Source: JBGTBQ01 sp041749275 (GTDB lineage: Bacteria; Acidobacteriota; Blastocatellia; Pyrinomonadales; Pyrinomonadaceae). From it: a stretch of DNA of 16,868 nucleotides. This document shows positions 1 through 5,046 of the stretch, one piece after another. The notes under the pieces are model-generated. The model ran no database searches. It saw nothing but the letters and a program-made list of their open reading frames with translations, and had not been told where the DNA came from. The DNA is taken from NCBI GenBank assembly GCA_041749275.1, contig JBGTBQ010000001.1, positions 1 to 16,868 of the forward strand. The letters are read 5' to 3'. Position 1 is the stretch's first letter; each line of letters starts with the position of its first letter. Position numbers and translations under genes: made by a program.

Positions 1-100
1 CGACGGCGATGAACCGCCCCGCGCGCACCGCGCGCGAGATGCCGATCAGCGGCTCGTAGGGCGAGCCGGTCGAGACGCGCCGGCGTTCCCGTTCAGCCAT
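1..100 (-). CDS. RidA/YjgF-family protein, N-terminal fragment cut by the window edge
   Basis: Reading leftwards from an ATG at 98-100, 33 codons are open to the window edge. The peptide starts MAERERRRVSTGSPYEPLIG and continues ISRAVRAGRFIAV. The RVSTGSPYEP...SRAVRAGRFIAV pattern is typical of the first strand and helix of RidA-family (YjgF/YER057c/UK114) proteins of the subtype that begins with STGSPWEP. Family members are small trimeric cytosolic proteins; RidA itself hydrolyses reactive enamines and imines such as 2-aminoacrylate released by PLP enzymes, while other subfamilies have different or unknown roles. A strong purine-rich ribosome site (GGAGGAGGGAGG) lies at 105-118, just ahead of the start and only 20 bases after the OsmC stop, so it is probably co-transcribed with the upstream genes. 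The catalytic Arg region lies outside the window, so activity cannot be judged. Confidence 0.8.
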   Translation of the reverse strand, partial: MAERERRRVSTGSPYEPLIGISRAVRAGRFIAV

Positions 101-120
101 TCGGGCCTCCCTCCTCCGGC

Positions 121-546
121 CTATGCTTCGAGCTTCGCGTCCATCGTAATCTCCGCGTTAAAGAGACGCGAGACCGGACATCCGGCCTTGGCGTTGCCGG
201 TCGCGGTCTCGAACGCCGCCTGTTCGAGTCCCGGCGCTTTCACTCTCACGTCGAGATGGACTCCCGTGATAGTGAAACCGGCGTCGGTCTTCTCCAGCCT
301 GACGGTGGCCGTCGTGTTGATCTCCTCGGCCTTCGCGCCCGCGTCTTCGAGTTGTTTCGACAGGGCCATCGAGAAGCAGCCGGCGTGCGCCGCCCCCAGC
401 AACTCTTCGGGGTTCGTGCCCGCGCCGTCCTCGAAGCGCGTGCTGAATGAATACTGCGCGTTCGAGAGCACGCCGCTCTCGGTCGAAACCGTCCCCTTGC
501 CATCCTTGATCCCGCCTTGCCAGACTGCTGAACCTTTGCGTCTCAT
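121..546 (-). CDS. osmC: OsmC-family peroxiredoxin (organic hydroperoxide reductase)
   Basis: The gene encodes 141 residues, the usual OsmC length. I chose the ATG at 544-546 because a near-perfect ribosome site (GAGGAGG) sits a few bases upstream; an open frame runs 15 codons further up without such a site. The two redox cysteines are Cys57 (AHAGCFSMAL) and Cys123 (AGCPVSRLF), and Arg37 and Glu48 (NPEELLGAAHAGC) match the polar residues that surround the peroxidatic Cys in the family. OsmC proteins are cytosolic homodimers that reduce organic hydroperoxides, usually recycled by dihydrolipoyl or thioredoxin-like donors; this is family knowledge. The gene sits between the nucleotidase (90 bases upstream) and the RidA-like gene (20 bases downstream), probably as one transcription unit. 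OsmC and Ohr are close relatives; the AHAGCFSMAL context and length favour OsmC. Confidence 0.93.
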   Translation of the reverse strand: MRRKGSAVWQGGIKDGKGTVSTESGVLSNAQYSFSTRFEDGAGTNPEELLGAAHAGCFSMALSKQLEDAGAKAEEINTTATVRLEKTDAGFTITGVHLDVRVKAPGLEQAAFETATGNAKAGCPVSRLFNAEITMDAKLEA

Positions 547-592
547 GTTTCTCCTCCTCAAGTTTGTTTTCGATAAAAGTGCGTGCGTCAAT

Positions 593-608
593 CCGCCGCG
601 TCGCGGCG
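593..608. repeat. Short GC palindrome, copy 1 (CCGCCGCGTCGCGGCG)
   Basis: A 7+1+7 base palindrome (CGCCGCG T CGCGGCG, with an extra 5' C) lies in the 90-base gap between the nucleotidase stop and the OsmC start. The same 15-base core, with the centre base complemented, occurs twice more at 4920-4935 and 4981-4996, both also between genes. It could form a small GC hairpin in RNA of either strand. No T-run follows, so it is not a classical terminator. Confidence 0.6.
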
Positions 609-636
609 CAATGAAGTTAGCCCGCGCTCTTTACGT

Positions 637-1521
637 TCAGGCGCGCTTGCGCCCGAACTCTTCGAGCAGTGGGCGGATGCGTTCGACGACCGACGCGTGC
701 ACGACGCCGTTCGTCGAGACGAGGCCGTTGCGGTTGTGCACGTTCGGCGTGTTGTAGTGGAGCGGCTCGCCCCACAAGTCGGTCATCAACCCGCCGGCCT
801 CTCTGAGAATCGCTTCGGGCGCGCACGTGTCCCACTGCTTCGTCTTGCCCGACAGATGGATGTACACGTCGCACCGGCGCTCGACGAGGAGGCCGACCTT
901 GACGCCGACTGAGTGGCACTTGATCTCTTCGCGGATGCCGAGCGCGCGCACCATCGCGTCCATCTTCGGGCCGCGATGCGAGCGACTTTCGGCGAGCCGC
1001 ATCCGCGCCAACTCCTTGTTGTCGGAGACGCGCAGCGGCTCGACCATCGCACCCGACTTTTCCGTCTCGACGCGCCGCTCGACCCACGCGCCGTGGCCGC
1101 GCGCGGCCCAGTAGAGCACGCCGGTCGCGGGCGCGTAGACGACGCCGAGGACGCTCTCGCCGCGTTCGGCCAGACCGATCTGCACGGCGAAGTCGCCCGT
1201 GCCCGCGATAAACCCGCGCGTGCCGTCGAGCGGGTCAACCATCCACACCCGCTCATGCGCGAGACGCGCCTTCGTGTCCACGGACTCTTCGGCGAGGATG
1301 CCGTCGCCGGGGAATTGTTCGCCGAGCGCGCGCACGATCAGCTCATTCACCGCGCGGTCGGCCTGTGTGACCGGCTCGTCGAACTCGTCCTTGTGCTCGA
1401 CACGCAGCGGCCCACCGTAATACTCCAGCGCCGCCGCGCCCGCCGTGCGCGCGATCTCCAACGCGGCGCTCAACTCACGTTCATACACTTTCTTGGCGAC
1501 CGGTTCCTTCAAGGTGCTCAT
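637..1521 (-). CDS. cysQ: 3'(2'),5'-bisphosphate nucleotidase (CysQ/BPNT1-like, inositol monophosphatase superfamily)
   Basis: The 294-residue protein carries the full metal-binding signature of the lithium-sensitive phosphatase superfamily: GILAEES (residues 74-80), DPLDGT (96-101, Asp96 and Asp99) and WDTCAPEAILREAGG (230-244, Asp231). The WDTCAPEA motif preceded by KVGLLVE resembles SAL1/BPNT1 nucleotidases more than plain inositol monophosphatases (SuhB), so I infer action on 3'-phosphoadenosine 5'-phosphate, the by-product of sulfate activation and sulfotransfer. Histidinol-phosphate or inositol-phosphate activity cannot be excluded from sequence. The ATG at 1519-1521 lies 9 bases after the decarboxylase stop, implying translational coupling; no strong ribosome site is visible. 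There is no signal peptide, so it is cytosolic. No sulfate-assimilation gene is visible in the window, which leaves the physiological substrate open. Confidence 0.85.
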   Translation of the reverse strand: MSTLKEPVAKKVYERELSAALEIARTAGAAALEYYGGPLRVEHKDEFDEPVTQADRAVNELIVRALGEQFPGDGILAEESVDTKARLAHERVWMVDPLDGTRGFIAGTGDFAVQIGLAERGESVLGVVYAPATGVLYWAARGHGAWVERRVETEKSGAMVEPLRVSDNKELARMRLAESRSHRGPKMDAMVRALGIREEIKCHSVGVKVGLLVERRCDVYIHLSGKTKQWDTCAPEAILREAGGLMTDLWGEPLHYNTPNVHNRNGLVSTNGVVHASVVERIRPLLEEFGRKRA

Positions 1522-1530
1522 CCGATAATT

Positions 1531-3096
1531 TCAACTTTCGCGCGACGCGACGCGCACGGCGTCGAGCGTGATCTCTAAATCTTTGCGCGTCGTGCGAAAG
1601 TTCGTGATCGAGGCGCGCAGCGCGAAACGACCCCGCAAACTCGCGTTCGACAGGTAAGCACGACCGCCGCGCTGAAGCCTGAACATGATGCGCGCGTTCA
1701 TCTCATCCAGCCGCGCGTTCAAACGCTCGCGCTCTTCGCCGCCGGCCTGTTCAAGCGCGCGGCGCGCGCCCGGCGGCGCGTAGCGAAAACAGCAGATGCC
1801 GAGCGTGACGGGCGCCAGCAGCTCGAACTCTTCGCTCTCCGCGATGCGCGCGGCGAGATGCGCGGCGAGCGCGCAGTCTTCCGCAATCGCGGCGGCGATG
1901 CGTCGCGCGCCGTAGTAGCGCAGCGTCGCCCAGACCTTCAGCGCGCGGAACGGACGCGATAGCTCAACGCCGTAATCCCAGAAGGCGAAAGCCTCGTCCT
2001 CATCCTGCTCGAAAACCTTGATGTAGCCTTCCTCCGTCCCCGCGAACGCGACGCGCGCGAGTTCCGGGCGACGCATCAGCAGGCAACCGCAGTCCACCGG
2101 CGCGTAAAGCCACTTGTGCGGGTCGAGCGCCACGGAATCGGCCTCGGCAAGCCCCGCGAACAGATGTCGCCGCCCGGCGTCCGCCGCCGCGAGCGCGCCG
2201 TAAGCGCCGTCAACGTGGAACCAGAGTGTGTGGTCTCGTGCGACGCGCGCGATTTCGTCGAGCGGGTCAACCGCGCCCGTCGAGACCGTCCCCGCGTTCG
2301 CCACGACGCAGAACGGGCGCAGGCCCCGCGCCGCGTCCGTTTCGATCATCTCTCTGAGCGCGCGCACGTCCATCCGAAAGTTTTCATCCGACGCGACGGC
2401 GCGCACGTTCGCGCGGCCCAACCCCAACACGTCCGCCGCCTTCGGAATCGAAAGATGCACCTGATCCGACGCATAGACGGTCATCGGCGCGCTCGTCGCC
2501 CACAGACCTTCGCGCGAGGCGTCGTGCGCGACGGCTTCGGCCCTCGCCTCCGAATGCGCCGCGCCCGCAAAATGTTCGCGCGACTTCGTGCGGTGCGCGA
2601 CGTAGAGCGCGATGAGATTCGCCATCGAGCCGCCGCTCGTCAACAACCCGCCACGGCTCTCGCCCGCTCCCGTGTAGCCGATCATTTCGGCGAGCCAGTT
2701 GACGACCGTCCGCTCAACCTCGGTCGCCGCCGGAGACGAACGCCAAGCGGTGACGTTCGCGTTGAGCGCCGCCGCGACGAACGCGCCGAACGCCCCGGCG
2801 TGCGTGGCCGGCGAAGTGACGTAGCCGAACATGCGCGGATGGTTGTTCACGCGAGCGTGGCGGGCGACCTCGCGGAAGTCATTTTCGAGCGCGTCGAGAC
2901 CCACGCCGTCCACGGGAAGCGGCAGACGGAAGTGTTGTGCGACCTTCGCGGCGGACGTGTCGGGAAAGACGGGCGACTCGCTATCCGGCGCGAGCCATTC
3001 CAGCGCCAGCCCGACCATGCGCGCCGCGAGTTCGCGCGCCTCCGCGCCCGCGATGTCGAGCGACGAGGCGCGTCTTTCGTCCGTCCTGTCAGGCAT
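1531..3096 (-). CDS. PLP-dependent group II (aromatic-L-amino-acid type) decarboxylase
   Basis: The 521-residue protein is a fold-type I PLP enzyme of the glutamate/DOPA decarboxylase family. Visible landmarks are TSGGSMANL (153-161, phosphate binding), His214 (SDQVHLS, cofactor-stacking), VANAGTVSTGAVDPLDEI (265-282), HVDGAYG with Asp296 and the Schiff-base lysine Lys328 in DPHKW. The segment FAGTEEGYIKV...LSRPFRALKVW (351-389) aligns by eye with the mobile catalytic loop of animal DOPA decarboxylase; Tyr358 falls at the position of the loop Tyr that marks decarboxylases, whereas aldehyde synthases carry Phe there. The substrate is therefore probably an aromatic amino acid converted to its amine, though many bacterial members are untested. 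The ATG at 3094-3096 has only a weak purine stretch upstream. It is the first gene of the likely decarboxylase-nucleotidase-OsmC-RidA transcript. Soluble; no signal peptide. Confidence 0.88.
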   Translation of the reverse strand: MPDRTDERRASSLDIAGAEARELAARMVGLALEWLAPDSESPVFPDTSAAKVAQHFRLPLPVDGVGLDALENDFREVARHARVNNHPRMFGYVTSPATHAGAFGAFVAAALNANVTAWRSSPAATEVERTVVNWLAEMIGYTGAGESRGGLLTSGGSMANLIALYVAHRTKSREHFAGAAHSEARAEAVAHDASREGLWATSAPMTVYASDQVHLSIPKAADVLGLGRANVRAVASDENFRMDVRALREMIETDAARGLRPFCVVANAGTVSTGAVDPLDEIARVARDHTLWFHVDGAYGALAAADAGRRHLFAGLAEADSVALDPHKWLYAPVDCGCLLMRRPELARVAFAGTEEGYIKVFEQDEDEAFAFWDYGVELSRPFRALKVWATLRYYGARRIAAAIAEDCALAAHLAARIAESEEFELLAPVTLGICCFRYAPPGARRALEQAGGEERERLNARLDEMNARIMFRLQRGGRAYLSNASLRGRFALRASITNFRTTRKDLEITLDAVRVASRES

Positions 3097-3175
3097 GGCT
3101 CAAACCCTACCACAGCGCCGCCGCTTAAGTCGAAGCCGCAGTTCTTGCCGATCTTGAGCGTGGGGCAAGCAGCGA

Positions 3176-3265
3176 TTCACCACAGAGACACAGAGGACAC
3201 GGAGGACGCACGGAGAGTTAACTTCCTCTGTGCATCCTCCGTGACCTCTGTGTCTCCGTGGTGAA
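3176..3265. repeat. Long imperfect palindrome of the CACCACAGAGACACAGAGG type
   Basis: Two 40-base arms (3176-3215 and 3226-3265) pair with four mismatches (at 3184, 3197, 3207 and 3212) around a 10-base loop (3216-3225). The left arm begins TTCACCACAGAGACACAGAG and the right arm ends CTGTGTCTCCGTGGTGAA. Arms of this wording recur between genes in Acidobacteriota, Planctomycetota, Cyanobacteria and other groups, where they often give spurious peptides of the HRDTEDTE...SVSPW kind; I recall this rather than searched it. The element lies in the spacer between two divergent genes, so it cannot be a terminator for either. A non-autonomous mobile or recombinogenic repeat is the likeliest identity. 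Confidence 0.85.
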
Positions 3266-3310
3266 ATTCAACGCCCGTATCACTCAAGTAACATGTCAAG
3301 CGAGGCCGTG

Positions 3311-3339
3311 CTGACACTCCTCGCCCGTCCTGCTAAACT
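3311..3339 (+). promoter_or_regulatory. Sigma70-like promoter of the aldo/keto reductase gene
   Basis: CTGACA (3311-3316) matches the TTGACA consensus at five of six bases, and TAAACT (3334-3339) matches TATAAT at four of six, with an ideal 17-base spacer. A start of transcription near 3346 would leave a leader of about 20 bases containing the AGGAG ribosome site at 3351-3355. Assigned by eye only. Confidence 0.5.
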
Positions 3340-3365
3340 TCCCGCATCAAAGGAGACACACCAGA

Positions 3366-4493
3366 ATGCCCTTGCCCGGATTTGCCACGACCGAAGGCAC
3401 GACACGCTACCGCGAACGCTTCGACGGCGCGGCGGCGGAAAATCATTTCCGTTTCGAGCAGGGGCTTTGGCTCTCTTCCATCGGCACGGGTACGTATCTC
3501 GGCGGGTGGGACGCGGAGACCGACCGCGCTTACACGGAAGCGGTCACGCGCGCCGTCGAGCTTGGCGCGAACGTCGTTGACACGGCGGCCAACTATCGTT
3601 TCCAACGCAGCGAGCGTTCCATCGGCGCGGCGCTCAAACAGTTGAGCGAAGGCGGCGCGTTCGCGCGCGAGGAGATCGTCGTCTGCACGAAGGGCGGCTA
3701 TCTTCCTTTCGACGGCGAGCCGCCCGCGGGACAGGCGGGCGTCCGCGCCTATATCGAAGAGACCTTCGTCCGCACGGGCGTCGTGACGTTCGACGACATC
3801 GCCGGGGGAAGCCACTGCATGACGCCGCGCTACCTCGCGCATCAGCTCACGCAGTCGCTCCGCAACATGGATTTAGAGACGGTTGACGTGTACTACATCC
3901 ACAACCCCGAATCACAACTCTCCGCCGTCACGCGCGCGGAGTTTGAAACGAGACTGCGCGCCGCCTTCGAGCAGCTCGAACAGGAGCGCGCTTCGGGGCG
4001 CATCAAACATTACGGCGTGGCGACTTGGAACGGCTTCCGCGTCGAGCCTCGCGCGGCGGGCTATCACTCGCTCGAACGAATGTGGGAGATGGCGCGCGCG
4101 ACGGGCGGCGACGATCACGGCTTCCGCTTCATCCAGCTTCCTTTCAACCTCGCCATGCCCGAAGCGCTCGTCGCCGACAACCAGACTATGCAAGGCGCGC
4201 ATGTCTCGTTGCTCGAAGCGGCGAAGGCGCTCGGCGTCACGGTCGTCGCCAGCGCCTCGCTCATGCAGGGGCAGGTCGCGCGCAATCTTCCCGCGCACAT
4301 CCGCGAGCCGCTCGGCTCGCTTCAGACGGACGTGCAGACCGCCCTCCAATTCGTCCGCTCGACGCCCGGCCTCAGTGTCGCGCTCGTCGGCATGAGCCAA
4401 CGCGCACACGCCGAAGAGAATCTGCAACTGGCGCGCGTCGCGCCCGCTTCGGCGGAAGATTACAGCCGCCTGTTTACGCAGGGTGAAGGGTGA
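3366..4493 (+). CDS. Aldo/keto reductase with an enlarged insertion before the catalytic His
   Basis: The 375-residue protein is an NADPH-dependent aldo/keto reductase (TIM barrel). The catalytic tetrad is visible: Asp72 (NVVDTAANY), Tyr77, Lys109 (VVCTKGGYLPF) and His179 (VDVYYIHNPE). Barrel strands follow as IKHYGVATWNGF (213-224), FIQLPFNLA (255-263), VTVVASASLMQGQV (291-304) and VALVGMSQRAHAEENL (338-353), the last being the cofactor-binding end of the fold. Lys and His lie 70 residues apart, about twice the usual distance, because of an insertion (about 112-150) containing GGSHCMTPRYL. The start at ATG 3366 has AGGAG ten bases upstream. The substrate is unknown; aldehydes or ketones are expected from the family. 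Soluble, no signal peptide. It heads a plus-strand run with the DUF962 gene 50 bases downstream. Confidence 0.9.
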   Translation: MPLPGFATTEGTTRYRERFDGAAAENHFRFEQGLWLSSIGTGTYLGGWDAETDRAYTEAVTRAVELGANVVDTAANYRFQRSERSIGAALKQLSEGGAFAREEIVVCTKGGYLPFDGEPPAGQAGVRAYIEETFVRTGVVTFDDIAGGSHCMTPRYLAHQLTQSLRNMDLETVDVYYIHNPESQLSAVTRAEFETRLRAAFEQLEQERASGRIKHYGVATWNGFRVEPRAAGYHSLERMWEMARATGGDDHGFRFIQLPFNLAMPEALVADNQTMQGAHVSLLEAAKALGVTVVASASLMQGQVARNLPAHIREPLGSLQTDVQTALQFVRSTPGLSVALVGMSQRAHAEENLQLARVAPASAEDYSRLFTQGEG

Positions 4494-4500
4494 AAGGTTT

Positions 4501-4519
4501 CTTGCGGCTCTGCCGCAAG
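4501..4519. other. Small hairpin just after the aldo/keto reductase stop
   Basis: CTTGCGG (4501-4507) and CCGCAAG (4513-4519) form a perfect 7-bp stem with a 5-base loop, eight bases past the stop codon. No T-run follows on either strand, so it is more likely an mRNA 3'-end stabiliser or weak attenuator than a terminator. Confidence 0.4.
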
Positions 4520-4543
4520 CGCCGCACTCTTGAATGAGTCGTC

Positions 4544-4900
4544 ATGCCCGAACAAGATATAAAATCATTCGCCGAGTTCTGGCCCTTCTACGTGCGCGAG
4601 CACAGCCGCGCGGCGACGCGCGCGCTCCATGCGGCGGGCACCATTACGAGCACACTGCTCCTCATCGTGCTTCTCTCGACGGGGCGCTGGCGCTGGCTGC
4701 CGCTCGTCCTCGTCGTCGGCTATGGCTTCGCGTGGGTCGGCCATTTCTTCGTCGAGCACAACCGGCCCGCGACCTTCAAACACCCGCTCTGGTCTTTCAT
4801 GAGCGACTATAAGATGGTCGCCCTGATGCTCGTCGGACGGATGGGCGCGGAGGTCGAGCGCGCGACGCGGGCCAGCCGGGACGGAGTTTCGGTCAGTTGA
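4544..4900 (+). CDS. DUF962 / Mpo1-like membrane protein
   Basis: The 118-residue protein has the complete DUF962 signature: FYVREHSRAATRALHAAGT (15-33), GFAWVGHFFVEHNRPATFKH (61-80) and PLWSFMSDYKM (81-91). Two hydrophobic segments at about 31-46 and 50-69 are membrane-spanning, with a shorter one near 91-98. The conserved histidines His20, His29, His67, His72 and His80 match the kind of His set that, in the yeast homologue Mpo1, supports Fe2+-dependent alpha-oxidation of 2-hydroxy fatty acids; whether bacterial short forms do the same is unproven. The ATG at 4544 lacks a clear ribosome site, so expression may depend on read-through from the aldo/keto reductase 50 bases upstream. An aldehyde-reducing enzyme beside an alpha-oxidation-like protein would be consistent with fatty-aldehyde handling, but this is only an inference. 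Confidence 0.85.
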   Translation: MPEQDIKSFAEFWPFYVREHSRAATRALHAAGTITSTLLLIVLLSTGRWRWLPLVLVVGYGFAWVGHFFVEHNRPATFKHPLWSFMSDYKMVALMLVGRMGAEVERATRASRDGVSVS

Positions 4901-4919
4901 ATGAAGCGTGCGCCTCCGT

Positions 4920-4935
4920 CCGCCGCGACGCGGCG
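4920..4935. repeat. Short GC palindrome, copy 2 (CCGCCGCGACGCGGCG)
   Basis: Identical over 16 bases to copy 3 at 4981-4996 and matching copy 1 at 593-608 except for the central base. It lies 20 bases past the DUF962 stop, in the spacer before the TPR gene. The two copies in this spacer start 61 bases apart. REP-like spacing in gene-free DNA is the main reason for reporting it; function is unknown. Confidence 0.6.
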
Positions 4936-4980
4936 CGATAAATGCTCTTTCCCGGCCTTGAAAGTCTGGGCTAAAATCAC

Positions 4981-4996
4981 CCGCCGCGACGCGGCG
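4981..4996. repeat. Short GC palindrome, copy 3 (CCGCCGCGACGCGGCG)
   Basis: Third copy of the same 7+1+7 palindrome, just downstream of a TAAAAT box (4972-4977) and upstream of the dyad at 5004-5018. If the TAAAAT box is a -10 element, this hairpin would sit at the very start of the TPR-gene leader RNA. Confidence 0.6.
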
Positions 4997-5003
4997 AGGA
5001 AGA

Positions 5004-5018
5004 TTAACCATCGGTTAA
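5004..5018. promoter_or_regulatory. Dyad TTAACCATCGGTTAA upstream of the TPR gene (operator candidate)
   Basis: A perfect 6-bp inverted repeat (TTAACC / GGTTAA) with a 3-base centre lies 28 bases before the start codon, in an AT-rich patch unlike the GC-rich surroundings. The size and symmetry suit a dimeric repressor site. It lies downstream of a possible -10 box (TAAAAT, 4972-4977) for which no convincing -35 is visible. No regulator gene is present in the window. Confidence 0.4.
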
Positions 5019-5046
5019 ATTTTGACGCGCTGACGGGAGGTATTCC

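Noticed and set aside
913..1578. 221-codon plus-strand open frame opposite the nucleotidase
   Set aside because: It is a high-GC antisense shadow; the opposite strand carries the full phosphatase signature.
2116..3264. 382-codon open frame on the plus strand opposite the decarboxylase
   Set aside because: It is rich in Arg, shows no family resemblance, overlaps a well-supported gene on the other strand and ends inside the palindromic repeat, giving the typical spurious HRDTEDTE...SVSPW tail.
4958..4977. TTGAAA and TAAAAT before the TPR gene as a -35/-10 pair
   Set aside because: The boxes are only eight bases apart, far below the spacing that sigma70 needs; TAAAAT alone is kept as a weak -10 candidate in the text.
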